NCBI GenBank assembly: GCA_037962975.1
Contig: CM075676.1
Span: forward strand, 98,216,001 to 98,280,000
Direction of reading: 5' to 3'
DNA from: Clitoria ternatea
Taxonomy: Eukaryota; Streptophyta; Magnoliopsida; Fabales; Fabaceae
Length of the DNA stretch: 64,000 nucleotides
Part shown: piece after piece, positions 46,039 to 58,519 of the stretch
Numbering within the stretch: the stretch's first letter is position 1
Layout: each line of letters begins with the position of its first letter
Made by a program: the position numbers and the translations under genes
The notes under the pieces: generated by a model
Databases searched by the model: none
Seen by the model: only the letters and a program-made list of their open reading frames with translations
Told to the model about the DNA's origin: nothing

Positions 46039-47747
46039 TGGGCTGTCAATGACAGACCATCATATTAACATCACCACGGACCCTCGAGCTATCCAAGATC
46101 TCATACATACTAATATAATTTCATTCAATTCCAACACATCATTTAATTTAATAATCATCACTTTCATCATCATCATTGAATTCAAACCATGCAAAGCACA
46201 ATTGACTCTCAATTAAAGTATAGTGACTCGCTAGTATTCAAATACTAAAAGGATCGACCTCCAGCTAGGGGTCCTACTTAACACCTCGTGAACCTGACAT
46301 GGTCCACCAAGCCCTGCTTAGTTGTCTACCTCAACCATTGGGTCTTACTTGACCACTGAGTAGCTCAACCGAATCCTACTTGACCACGGGAGCCAAGACC
46401 AAGGGGCGAAATATACCGTCAGTCGTCCCCAACCATATAATCACATATATTCATTTCAAATTCTTTTTCTTTTGACAATTAGCACAAAGGCTTCATTTTA
46501 AATAAACGGGGCGGCCACACATACTCGACCCACATTTCAACCACAAGGGCAACCACACAGACCCGACCCAAACACACAATCTCATATCATCCAATATCCA
46601 TTAAAACGTCACTTTCAAACAAAGGGGCGACCACACAGACCCGACCCCATTGTACGTTCGCAATCAAATTCTACATCATCACCAAGGCAAATTAAACACA
46701 ATTATCATAGATCATCACACACATCGCTTGATAATTATCACAAGACATAGACTTTTAAAATCATTCTTTTGATTTCATCAGTTGGAAACTCAGTCCATAT
46801 TCATAATTTATATCATACTATTACTTGCTAGTTTATATTAATTATCTTTTCCTTTCTCATATCAATATGCCTCATAAACATAGTAAATTCTTATTTTTAA
46901 TCAATCACATCATTTCCCTTTGCGAACTCTAATTGGAGTCGATACTCAATTCTAAATAATTAAGACTACGAACACCCCCTTACCTCGATTTCACGCTTTT
47001 GTTAGTTTCTCTTGGTGCCAGTTACGTCCTTAACCGCTTCCAATCCTAGTTCTGAGACCCACATTGATCAACGGTTTCCCAAAGCTCAATCTACTACCTA
47101 CAGTTACCGAAACAAGGAACCGTTAGCCGTTTGCCACACTGATTGCCTCAAGAACCATTCCCAATCTCCAAATCACCATAAAAACAAAAAATGAGAACCC
47201 CCATGCATGAACCAATTTGGCATAGAGAGGGGGGAAAGAGAGATGGACAGAGAGAAAAAACCATGAAATTGAGGGTACACAAGACTCACATCGCTTCCTT
47301 GATCACAATGGTGCCTTTAATTTCGAATTTCGGCAAGAAAACGACCCTCAATTCCTTCCTAGAAACTCATGGCCATGAGAGGTGGAAGAAGAGAAGAAGC
47401 ATACGCGTGTGGTGTCGAGGAAGAAGAAAGGGAGAAATTTGTTTTATGCCATAAGGGCAGTTGGGTCATTTTCCATGTCCTTTTCTATTTTCTTTTATTT
47501 CACTAAATAAAAACTTTATTTTTACTATTGGTAAATTATAATTTACCACCACCCTTTTAATCTAATTTAAAATTTATTAATTAACCACTCAAAAATTTAA
47601 TTTATTTTTATTTAAAATCTATTACATCAAAAATAATTCTTGATTAATTTATAATAATTTAGGAAAATTCTAATTAAATCCAAATAATTTATTTATAAAT
47701 TTTTATATATCGTCAATAATTTACTCACTTATATCTAAGATGTCACA
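46039..47747 (-). mobile_element. probable solo LTR, minus orientation, near-TSD ACTTG/ACTTA
   Basis: On the minus strand it starts TGTGACATC and ends CAGCCCA. The flanks are ACTTG (46034-46038) and ACTTA (47748-47752), matching in four of five bases. Inside, GGGGCGACCACACAGACCCG-type phrases repeat near 46510, 46555 and 46625. There is no coding domain. Confidence 0.45.
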
Positions 47748-47752
47748 ACTTA

Positions 47753-49314
47753 TACATTTAAGCACACTTAAAAAAAAACTATTTTTACTATATCCCTTCT
47801 CTAAATCATCATAATCATTTTCTGAAATATAAAATGTCAATCTATCATCTTATTATTAGTCCCTGTATGGTAACATCAATGCTAAAAAGGACATGCTAAC
47901 ATGGATTTCTCATAGTCAGGGTCAGCATTTAATAGTTAAAAACAGAGACTATAAATATAATATTCAATATAAATTGGAGGGAAAGCAAAATTTTATTTTC
48001 TAGGAACCAATTAACTTTTAAAAACTTAATTTACAATGATTAAAAAGATACCAGCGGAAAGGCCGACGCTAATATATATTTACATTTTATTTTATTTTTT
48101 AAATATTTTTCTATATCCTATACAATTTCTTTATGCATTATACTAAATTTCAATTATTTTCTTAAATTCTGAACCAACTATAAATATTGACGATAAAAAA
48201 TATTTTATCATAAATTTAATATATTTTAAAAAATCAAAAATAAGACAATGTGAAAATAAAGTAACAAATAACTTGAACTCGTGTCTATTTATTGACCACT
48301 AGTTAATTTCTTTCTAAGGAAGTTTCTAATTTACATCTCCATGTATAAGTAAATGCAATTTTAATTATTCAATTGCAATGGGGTGATTTTTCTCCTTCAT
48401 TAAAGGTAAAAATGTCTCAATAAAAATGGACAGCCTCCTTCCTAATGTCATTATATATTAGTATAGAAGTACGGATACAAAGTTGGTAAACCGTTGAGAA
48501 AGAGAGGAAGGTTTATAGTTTAGACCATTTAAGACATGTTTAATATAGATTAAATTTTATATTATAATTTAATTTTGAAATGTTTGATGATAACTTTTAT
48601 TAAAATCATATTATAATATGAAAATCATATTATAATATAAGTAGATTTTTGGGGGAATATAATCATAATTATAATCTAATATGCAGTTTTCAACTAAATA
48701 TTTATTTTTTTATTTTATTTTCATCAATTAATTAATTTAAATGTATATCTAACTAATGCAAATAATTTCATACTATTTTTTTATAATTCTAACACAAAAT
48801 AATCAATTCTCTTAACAATTCAAACAAAATAAATTCATTTAAAAATATATTTATTTAATAAATCTAAACATTCATAATAATCAATTATACCTGATTATAG
48901 ATATAATCAATTATTTAAAAAAAACATACAACCTTTCACTTCTAACCAAAGTCAATTGATAGGTTGAGTACTCCCAAGATGTATTTAGTCAATAGGCGAT
49001 AGTCAGTGACAATTTAACTTGATTGGATGATATGATCGGTTCATGTTACTTTCGTTGAAATTGTTTTACATTAAATATTTAATCTGATAAATATAAAATA
49101 GTTTGAGACAGTCTACTGCACGTTTAGTTCATTGAAGACATGCCCATTATGTATAGCAGATGGATACAGAAGATATATAAGAAAAAAGATCATGCAGCTT
49201 TGTTTCTATTTTCCTTTCCTTGAGTAAGCAGTCAAAAACTTCGGCGATTCAACTTTGTTCCCATTCTATATCCGGAGTTGATGAATTTTTTTTGAAAACG
49301 AGACACAGAATTTA
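47753..49314. other. intergenic, AT-rich; includes the 3' flank of the RPC4 gene
   Basis: No gene is recognised. ATCATATTATAATATGA-type short palindromes occur at 48606-48640. The last 100-200 bp are likely the RPC4 3' UTR. Confidence 0.4.
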
Positions 49315-51796
49315 TCACAAATCAGACATGCTCTCAATTATAGCATCTATATCCGGAGTTATAGTAGCATGCTTGTTGATCTCCCCAACTGCGCAACAAT
49401 GCTTTTGAGTAGTATTGATAGCAACCAAATCTTGGGCAAAGGTACAATTCATACCAGGGGAAACCTGCAATAATTTTTAGAGTACATAAATATACAAATT
49501 AAGTTAAAAAGAAACCAACCAACATCAGGATAACATTTGCCTTAAGTAGTTTAAGGAAAGGGTGAATTGGTGAGTGCAGTACTTACATCGTAAAGGGTAT
49601 CGCCAAGTTTCAACTTGACTGCACCACTTTTGTATACAAGCATTTTTCCCATGAAGCCAGGTGGTAACTCGTTCAAGTTACAGGGTTTCTCAGCAGCATC
49701 TTTTGAAGGTCTAGAATTCACATTAGCATTTTGGCCTCCAGCGGTGGCTGATTGTTTAATCTTAGGCAATGTTGGGGGCAAATTAATCAAAAACATACTT
49801 GCTTCTGGGTTTTCCTCCTACCAACAATTTGTTCAAAACACTGTTATAATATTTAAAACAGGTTGAACTTGAATTTTATTTCTTAAATGGCAGTTTGCTT
49901 ACAAAAAGGCCAAGCTCCGCGGCTGGATTTGTTGCATTCTCATCATAAGTTTTGGATTCTGCAGCCTCTCCAAATTCCTCCTCATCAAGATTTTCTATCA
50001 TAACATTTGAAATTGAAGTTACTAGATATTTCATAAAACAAAGTGTATTTTTTCAACATAATAGAGTTCAAAATTCTTAACTGATACTCTATGAATATAA
50101 CTACAATTCTGTAAAAAAAAATACCAGAACAAGTTTTTCTACTAAATTGTTTAATTGACATCACTTAATCCTGGTGAGATTAAAATTCAATTAAGTGTAC
50201 TTTATTACTTCTTTTTCCTTTTCTTCTCTTCAAGACAGTTTAGAGTATATACCTGGGTTTCCTGAATAAGGCCTTCTCAAGGGAAGAGTTACTGGATAAT
50301 TACTGTAATAGTCCTGTAACAGCCTCCAACAACCAATACTTCAGAACAAAACAAAAAAAGTATGAACACATTACACATTCAACATATTTAGTTCACTTGG
50401 TGTACTTACCCATGGTTCTTTGTATTCTTTCTCTCTCACCCCTGCTGTAAAAGCAGTACCAAAATAGTGTTAATGGGAGGAAGGGTCATGCAAAAAAGAG
50501 GCAAAACATCTTATAGCAGTCTATTAAATGAAAATGCATTCCTGGTGGAATACCATTGAATGCTGAATTGTGACTGATGTTGCTCCCACCCCTGGGAATA
50601 CCATATGATTTGATAGTAGTTGATTCACCACCATAACCAAAAGCAATTTGTGAAGCTGACACTGCAAACATAAATATAATGATGCAATTTTAGAAAACAG
50701 AAAGAATGATGCTACTCCTGCTTTAGTGAAAAAAAGGCATTAAGTTAGCCATTACCCTGAGATCTCTAGAAAGCTAGACTAGAATGATACTACATTGAAC
50801 AAACTACTTCGACTTTAAACTAAGTCAATGATCAATGAAGTGCAAGGAACTTGTACAGGCAATCAAGGAATGGCACAAACATTTGAGAAGGTAAAATGTT
50901 TAACTCTTTGATTCTCCACTAGTTTTCCACAGCATAAAATAAATTTTAATATTGATACACTGTACATAGAAGAGATCACATTTATTGAAGTTATGAAGAA
51001 ACATATTCCAATTAAATTTTAAAACATATTCTTAATAAACATTCCCGAATTGTCCTCTGTTCAACACAACCAGTCAGACAAAGTTGTAGCAACATTGACC
51101 TTATATCATTTAGAAAATGCTCTGTTGAGGAATATTGGTACAAAGTCCATCTTTCTATCAGTAAATTATATTTTATTACTTTAATCACTATAACTTTTGT
51201 GGGCAACTTCTTTGGCCGTGAGATATCAAACGCAAATTAAGAAGATAGAAACAGAAAACCAGTGCCCAAGATACAAAAGAATCACAGAAAATTGGATCAG
51301 AGAATTTCAATATGCAACCTTTTTTCTCAGCCTTGAGCTTTGCTTTCTTTGCACTCTCCTACAAAAAGAATCAATAAAAGAAGAAGAAATCTTAAACAAG
51401 TGACCACGAAAGAAAAGTTGAATAAATGATATCAATCACATGGAAACTGAAATCATATATATACATTGAAACGCCGCAAAAGATCCTTAGCCTGGTCTGC
51501 ATCAGTATCCTCAACAACTTCACTACAGAAGCAAAAGTGTAAGAAACAGAACAAATTAGAGTAACATTAAATTTAAGTTCATTGCAGACAACAATTGTCA
51601 AATGATACACACGTTTTAACTTCTATCTTTGGTACTCGACGAGGTGGAGCTCTTGGCGCGAATTTCACCTATAATGCCTCAGATTAAAACAAGAATTGTT
51701 TTGATTGATATAGTGAGTAACTAATATACATTGAACAATTTCAAATCAAACCTTCCTTCCAGCACCAGGAGCATCCTTTGAAGACTTTGAATCCAT
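49315..51796 (-). CDS. RPC4: DNA-directed RNA polymerase III subunit RPC4
   Basis: It is a subunit of nuclear RNA polymerase III, which transcribes tRNA and 5S rRNA genes; RPC4 acts in initiation and termination. Ten coding exons join in frame (51796-51752, 51668-51613, 51522-51465, 51358-51319, 50661-50554, 50444-50410, 50313-50253, 49994-49903, 49817-49587, 49464-49315): 876 bp, 291 residues. All introns have GT/AG borders. Family hallmarks are the N-terminal FAPRAPPRRVPK, YPVTLPLRRPYSGNPE in the middle, FLINLPPTLP, and the C-terminal LPPGFMGKMLVYKSGAVKLK (residues about 216-235) followed by FAQDLVAIN. The start is the ATG opening DSKSSKDAPG; a 5' UTR intron probably ends at 51820. No stop or frameshift interrupts the model, so it looks functional. 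Confidence 0.93.
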
Positions 51797-52342
51797 AATT
51801 ATCAAATGTCGATCTCCAGCTACAGAAAACAGGAAAAAACAGACAAACAAATTCAAGTAAGATATTGCTAAACCTTCCAAACAAAGAACAATCATAAGCA
51901 TTGTTGTCAAAACTAATACGACTAGTCTGGCCAAACCGGTTAATCATTTAGATGATTCATCATCGGATATTACTCTATATTATTGCTGATTCAACTATGG
52001 TTTTAAACTAATAGTTTTATCGATTTAATGACCGGATTAGTTTTTAAAACATGGATCATTTCAGCCAAGAAAAAAAAGTTGTTTCAGTCATCGGATCATT
52101 GAATGAAAGCATTAAAAAATAGAAAAGAAAACTTCAATCAAAGAAACACAATTTACGATTAGAAGATTAGTAAACGAGAGCAGAGTATGGTATTGGTATA
52201 GCGTTAGAACATTGTAGGATATACGTGAAGCAGAACAAAGAGAGTAAAACAGAGGAATGAGAGAATAAGGTATAGAATGAAAATAGGGAAATACATGTAT
52301 GTGTATGTTGATGTGACAGAAGAGAAGAGAAGCAATGGTGTT

Positions 52343-52350
<8 letters not shown>

Positions 52351-52402
<52 letters not shown>
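52351..52402. repeat. (AG)26 microsatellite
   Basis: A pure AG run of 52 bp lies about 550 bp upstream of the RPC4 start codon. It reads (CT)n in the gene's direction, a common feature of plant promoters and 5' leaders. Confidence 0.97.
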
Positions 52403-52405
<3 letters not shown>

Positions 52406-52868
52406 GTTAGGCAGTTGTGGGAGGGAACAGGGAATTCACTAATAGGCGGCAGTTTTATTCACTCGCCCCACTACTAAAACCTAAGGTTACATTAACTAAA
52501 TAAATTCCGAATCTTTTCCTATTTTGGTAAATCTTCATATTTTTTATTTTGTGGTTTTAAAATAACTTTATTAAATTTCATCAACGATTTTTTTTTCGAT
52601 ATAATCTAATTTAATTTGTAGTTTATATTAAATGACTGTCTATTCGAAAAGGTGATTTTGATTTTTCACATATGATATAAGAAAAAAAAAGCAAACCTTT
52701 TAATTTTTCTTATTAAGGATATTGATTATATTTGTAATTGATCTAATATGATATGCGTTATAAATATATATATATAAAAATAAAATAGTTTTATAAGATT
52801 AGGTTATTTTTTATACAAAAGATTAATGTTTATTTTAATAATTAATCCAAACCAAATAAATGTATGAT
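52403..52868. other. intergenic, upstream of RPC4
   Basis: AT-rich sequence with no gene or repeat end seen apart from the TTTAA target site at its right edge. Confidence 0.4.
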
Positions 52869-52873
52869 TTTAA

Positions 52874-53389
52874 TGAAATATCTGGTGTGTAGGGGCAAAG
52901 TAATCCTTCGTTTACCAATATTCAATCTCTCTAAATCACTATAATGTTACACCGGCTCAGTGGGAGTCCGATATTATTAAACACGAGCTCAGTGTGCCCT
53001 TCAATTTCAGTGCTAGGGAAGTATAGTCTCTGTGCTTTCAGGCAGGTGGGGGTTGTACCTGCAAGGATGCCTAAGTCAGTAACAGAATAATTAAATAATG
53101 GAGCATAAAAGTAATAGAATAACTTAACTTATCTATTTTTGAAGGGTTATATTTATAGCCTCCTCGAAGTATAACTTGTGATTTGACAACTGACATGTTA
53201 CAGGTCATCTTTTTAGGCAAGTTGCCCACTTGCCTCTAAAATTCTGACTCATAACAGGCTTTATTGACCGGGGTCTACTCAATAAGCATATTGGCTACCT
53301 TATAGTTTTAGGCCTTGTTTATCATTTTGGACCAATCTGACCCTTACCTATGTTACCGTTGTCTGGGGGCCGGTATTGATACCGGATTA
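52874..53389 (-). repeat. 3' LTR of the Ty3/gypsy element
   Basis: It is paired with 61867-62397. Shared phrases include GTGCCCTTCAAT and GGCCGGTATTGATAC. Differences are frequent, with some indels. Confidence 0.92.
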
Positions 53390-53843
53390 TTTGCCCCCTA
53401 GCTTGTTGTCGTAATGATGTTACGGTAATAAGCTACTCCCGATGTTGCTTTTTCTTCCTTTTCTATTTTATATATTTATTGTTTATTTTATGACGTCTCT
53501 AACCGGTATATCTATTATTGATCAGTATCTCAATTAAGGAATTTTGATCATTTAATTTTATATTTTTCTATTCCGTATTTCAAATTTAAAATTCATAATT
53601 AATTAGTAATTAAACCTGGATTAAGTGAATTTAATTGGTTTTAATGAGTTTACCGTTGGATTAATTAAGTTAGCCACACATAGCATCTTCTTAGTGGCGC
53701 ATCTTTTGACATTCCGTCTTATCAAAATGGTTATGTCGTTTCGAAGTTGAAACAATGTGTCTTCCATAGGCCGCGTTGCTTCATCTCCTATCATGTCCAT
53801 GGGCTGCGACGGTTGACCTTTGGCCCATTGCGTCCATGAGCTC

Positions 53844-53850
53844 TATAAAA
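53844..53850 (+). promoter_or_regulatory. TATA box of the antisense gene
   Basis: GAGCTCTATAAAAAGGAGG sits on the plus strand, opposite to the retrotransposon, about 180 bp before the first conserved coding block. A C/T-rich leader follows. Confidence 0.55.
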
Positions 53851-54029
53851 AGGAGGTTGGTGGCATCTGCTTCTTTACATTTGTCTTCAACCCTCTAGAA
53901 ATCTTGTTGCTCCGCTATCTCTCTACTTCCATCTCGGTCAAAGTTGGCCCGTACCAGAAAAACAATAAGAGTTCTATTTCAAGGTAGCCTTCTTTTATCT
54001 CAGTCTTTTCTTTACTTGTTTGCTTTTAC

Positions 54030-55484
54030 GTTCAACATGTCATGTCAGACTTCTAAGGATGGCCAAGATTACAATGTGGGTTTCGTCAATCTACAACGTC
54101 AGAGTGGCATCGTTAATTTTAAAGCATACGTGGAATCCACCAAGACTGCACACGTTTCTTTCAAACACTCTTTTTTTAAGTTTTTTCCAAGGGGAATGAG
54201 AACCCCTTCTGGAACGACGAGAGGGGTCAATTTTTTATCCATACCGGTTGGACGCATCAGCATTTTTTGATGGCAAGCTCCGCGTACTCCATGGACGAGA
54301 GAATAAATTGAGCGAAGGCTTGAGAGCTGTTATTAATGCTCTGAACGACATTTCCCGAGATGCCCCCCTTAAGTGCTGCTCCTTGCCAGGAACTGAGGAG
54401 ACCAGAATACCTCGCTCACTTGGGTACTTTTAAACTTGTCTTATATTTTTCCATATCGACTCGTCATATCGGGTTCTAAGCTTTTCATTTTTATAATTAC
54501 TGGAATCATGGGAGGAAATGCCCTTGATCAACTTCGAAATATGATGTCGAAGTCAACATAAATATTGATAAGGAGAACCGGGCCACTCCTCAACTGAAAA
54601 AGGCCAAGCATGTTTCCTTTCCCGGTGGGAATGCCTCTCAACCTTCTAATCTCAACAAGAGGAAGAAAGCCACTATTGGGGAAGTCAAAGGAAAAACACA
54701 AGACCTCTAGAGGGCAGGAGAGGGATCTCACCAAAGGGAAAGGCCCCATCATCACCCCCACTACATCGTAAGAGACCCCGACCCAAGCTATAGGAGAAGA
54801 GAGCTTACTGATTTGATCGAACGAGTTTACCCCCTGAGACGAAGTTTTTCCTACCATTCCGGTTCAAAAAGGGATTAAACTCCCAAGATATAAATCACGC
54901 TTTGGATCTTGTTATGTGGTCATCCTTGAAAAGTTTCTCCATCATCCACTCTATCGCTACCGAAAGGGCCATTATAGAAAATTAAACGCCTTCAGGCTAA
55001 GAATGCCCGACTTATGGACGATCGGGGTCAAGTTCACAAGCGTATTCAAGACTTAAATGAAAATAACTAGACCCTAATAAAGTTTGAAGAGAATTTGAAG
55101 GGTGAAGTTGATTGACTTAATCGGGAGGTTATCAAATTAAAAGATCAGGTTGTCGCTCTACAAGGCAAGAAGGAGAGTGTCACCACTAAGGTCAAGGAAG
55201 ATGAGACCAAGTATCTCCAAGATATGAGGTTGTTCGGATAGGCCATAGCGGAGTCTTTTAGCCATGCAGTTTGGCAAGTGGTGCACTGTAATCACGATAT
55301 TACTCTCAACTTAAACGGAATAGGCTTCTGCAATAAGTTACGTAATGGAGAGCTAGTTACCGTGGTTGATATGGAAGACTTTAAACCCCCTAACATTCCC
55401 TTTGACTTTGTGCATTTGCCTGAAGACGAAAATGACACTTCTCTTTATGCTGACAATGGCTGGGGTGAGACTAGCCATCCGTAA
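54030..55484 (+). pseudogene. antisense gene of the Ty3/gypsy element (Tat-type extra ORF), decayed
   Basis: Plus-strand blocks in order are MSCQTSKDGQDYNVGFVNL (from about 54038), ENPFWNDERGQFFIHTGWTH in another frame, and SEGLRAVINALNDISRDAP. A charged coiled-coil-like stretch follows (LNREVIKLKDQVVALQGKKE, with VTTKVKEDE), then AESFSHAVWQVVHCNHDI and MEDFKPPNIPFDFVHLPEDE, ending at the stop of the 55278-55484 frame. Stops and frameshifts separate the blocks. The layout (globular N part, coiled coil, acidic C terminus) recalls the extra antisense proteins of Tat elements, whose function is not settled. The host-gene alternative is less likely because it lies within the element borders. Confidence 0.6.
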
Positions 55485-55874
55485 TTTCATTACTACTCTA
55501 TAAATGGGATGAGCTCTGTTTCTTCATTTTTTTATTTGGCCGTGGTGCCTTGATCTTGTTTTTTGTATTCTGGGTATGACCCATTTTTTGGATTTAATGA
55601 AGGGTATTTATTTTGAGATCGGGCTTTCTTTTTGTCTTAACTAGTTTATTTAATTAACTTTAATTATTCCATTGATTTGTCATAATTCTGTGATGATTGA
55701 AAAGTTTGTTATTCCTGTTCCATTCCAGACTTCTTTAAGTTATCCTCCCAGAGAAAAGTTTACTAGAGATTCAATAACCGCTGTGAAATTAATCTTAATT
55801 AGGATTCACAGTTTAACCGTTTTAGGGTTTTATAACCACTCCATGGTTATTCTAAATGCTAACTTGAATTTTAG

Positions 55875-56110
55875 TCACACTGAGTTTTAGTAACTGATTC
55901 TGAGATTATCATTTTTAACCGTTTTAGGGTTTAGTAACCAGCCTGGGGTTATTTAAATGTTATACTTAGTCACTCTAGGGTTAGTAACCGCTCTGATGTT
56001 TAGTAACCACTTGGGGGTTATTTAAATATTATACTTAGTCATTCTGGGGTTAGTAACCGTTCTGGGACTAATTTTTTAACCTTTTTGGAATTGATGAACT
56101 GCTCTTGGGG
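55875..56110. repeat. 69-bp tandem repeat built on AGTAACCRYTCTGGGGTTA
   Basis: GGGGTTATTTAAATRTTATACTTAGTCA occurs at 55945 and 56014. Looser copies of TTTAACCGTTTTAGGGTTT precede from about 55810. It is noncoding and lies between integrase and the antisense gene. Confidence 0.7.
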
Positions 56111-56417
56111 CTTTTTTAACCGTACTGTAGACATTTTAACAAATGATTAACCAACTCACTTACATTTATAAATTATATTTGAGCCACACCCACCGCATGC
56201 TTCATTAAAAACCTTCCAAGGCAAAACCCAGTGGAAAAAACCTTGGTAGGAAAAAGAGTACACGACTTGGGGTGCTGGTTAGCTATAATAAATTTGTAAA
56301 TTTTTTATGTTCCACTTATTTTTAAAACCTTTCCTTGTAAAGTTTCTAACAAGTAAGCTCCTCCCATAGTCATGTCATGTACCCGATATAGGCTTTCCCA
56401 GGTTGGACCTATTTTTC

Positions 56418-57180
56418 CTAGGGAGCAAATTGGTTTCCTATTGACGTTTTCCTTAATACTAAATCACCGACATTAAACCTTTTGTCTTGTATTGTTTTAT
56501 TATACCAAAAAGAAGCCTTATCCTTTATCACTTGATCTTGTGTAAAAGCTTCATCTCGGATTTCTTTGAGAGTATCTAACTCACTTTGAATCCCTGCATC
56601 ATTTTCTGCTTCCACAAACTATTGCAGACTTAGTGAAATTTGATTAATATCTACAATATCACAGCCTTCATTCAGTAAGTGGGTCGGTATAGAGATTCCC
56701 CTGTTGATGAATGCAAGGTAGTCCGGTATGTCCAGAGTACGTGGCATAGCTAATTTCCCCACTTTTTTTTGCATCACCCAGATGTTTCTTTAACCCCTTT
56801 AAGATTTCTTTATTAGCTACCTCGGCTTGCCCGTTTGTTTAGAGGTGTTATACAAAAGAGAAAACTTGTTGGATTTGGAGTTCTTTAAGCAAGTCTATAA
56901 ACTTGGCATCCATGAATTACGTGCCATTATTAGTGATTATCTACCCTGAAATTCCAAATCGGGTTATGATTTTTTCTTAGACAAAACATCGGGTTCTTAC
57001 TGACGTTATGTACACCACGGCTTCGGCCTCAATCCACTTTGTAAAATAATTTACGCCAACTATTAAGTATTTGATCCCACTTGAAGCTTTTGGAAAAGGC
57101 CCTAATATATCCAATCCTCATTGATAAAATGGCCACATAATGATCAATATGAACAACTCTTCGGGGGGGGGGGTGTGATG
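56418..57180 (-). pseudogene. integrase of the Ty3/gypsy element
   Basis: The minus-strand core reads WPFYQ, a stop, GLDILGPFPKASSGIKYLIV, then YFTKWIEAEAV and IITRFGIS (about 57150-56920). This is the DDE integrase core region. The C-terminal block is at 56418-56615 (SELDTLKEIRDEAFTQ, WYNKTIQDKRFNVGDLVLRK), the usual GPY/F-like end of this lineage. Stops occur at positions normally holding Trp or Gln. Integrase would insert the cDNA into host chromatin. Confidence 0.85.
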
Positions 57181-57739
57181 TAAATTACTGTTCTTTCGGT
57201 ATGATTCATACTTTCTAACATATTTGACGGTGTCTTTAGTCAAAATAGGCCACCAATACCCTACTCATAAAATTTTTCTTGCCAAACTCTGCCCTCCAGA
57301 ATGGTGCCTGCAAGCACCCTCATGGACTTCGACCATTACATCATTGATTTTGTCTTCATTTAGACACTTGAGGTATGGTATCAAAAATCCTCGTTGGAAT
57401 AATTATCCATCAACTAGCACAAAATTGGGAAGGTCTTTCTTCAACTTCTTTTTCTTGACAGGGTCTATTGGAAGTTGCCCATTTACTATATAACAAATGA
57501 TTGGTACGACCCATAAATCTTCTAGGAAGGCCTTAGAATGGATGTCGTACACTTTGACCAACGTTGTGAGACTTAGGCTGTGAGGGAACTTTGAATGACT
57601 GTAGTGGTAGATCCTGCCTTTTTTGTACTCGCCAGTCTGGATAGCACATCGGCCCTGACATTATCTTCCCTAAGAACGTGCTTGCACTTTATTTGAGTAA
57701 ATTTCTCCTTCAGTTCTTTGACTTTGGATAGGTATTGTT
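57181..57739 (-). other. region between RNase H and integrase (probable integrase zinc-finger part)
   Basis: Minus-strand text lies between two pol domains; His/Cys finger residues could not be aligned with confidence. A G11-type run is at 57163-57173. Confidence 0.3.
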
Positions 57740-58070
57740 GTAACAATGGTTCTTTGGCTTGGTAAGTTCCATTAATCTAGGATATGACCAGTTATGAGTC
57801 ACTACAGAGGACTAGGGTTCTTTAGGGTCTAGAGCTGCTCGTAATCTGGCAAGGCAACCTTTGTATCCTGCATGGTTATTAGATGTCTTAAATTCAAATC
57901 TTAGGGTGATTTCAACGCGCACCCTATCCTCGCTTTCTATGGCTACTCCTGCCTTGCATCCGATGATTTTTGATGCCACATAGATAACCAGTGTAACCTT
58001 GATGGTGAAGGTGCTTCTCCTGTTAATTCAATGATGAAATCTTTTAACACTTGGGCTTAGATGGTCATTC
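57740..58070 (-). pseudogene. RNase H domain of the Ty3/gypsy element
   Basis: The minus-strand block LRFEFKTSNNHAGYKGCLAR followed by LRAALDP resembles the RNase H segment with the conserved Asn-Asn and the acidic position of the motif altered (Gly where Glu is usual). It degrades the RNA strand during reverse transcription in active relatives. Confidence 0.65.
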
Positions 58071-58519
58071 TTGGTTCATATGAAATATCAAACTCTAACA
58101 GTTCAATGGCCTACTTGATCATCCACCCAACCAAATATCGTTTATGCAAAATTGTTCGTGGTGGTAAATCTGTCCATACTACGATTGGGTGGGCATGGAA
58201 ATATTTTGAGCCTTTGTGAAGTCCACACTAACACCATGACGACCTTCTCCAACTTCTGATATAGGTGTTCTGCCCCTTAGAGCGCCTTTCGGATCAAATA
58301 TATAAGTCATTGTCCTTCAACTGGTTCCTTTACCAAAAGTGCTCCTAAGGTATCGTCTGAGACAAATAAATACACATAGAGCCATTCTCCTGGATCTGGC
58401 TTAACTAATATTGGCGGATTAGCCAAGACTTCTTTCAGACTTTGAAAGGCTTTCTCTTACTTCTCACCTCATTCAAACCGTTTATTCTTCTTGAGCACCT
58501 TATACAGAGGAGTGACCAG

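Noticed and set aside
51741..51947. Alternative minus-strand frames across the first RPC4 exon
   Set aside because: They read through the intron borders in other frames, whereas the spliced frame gives an unbroken RPC4 protein.
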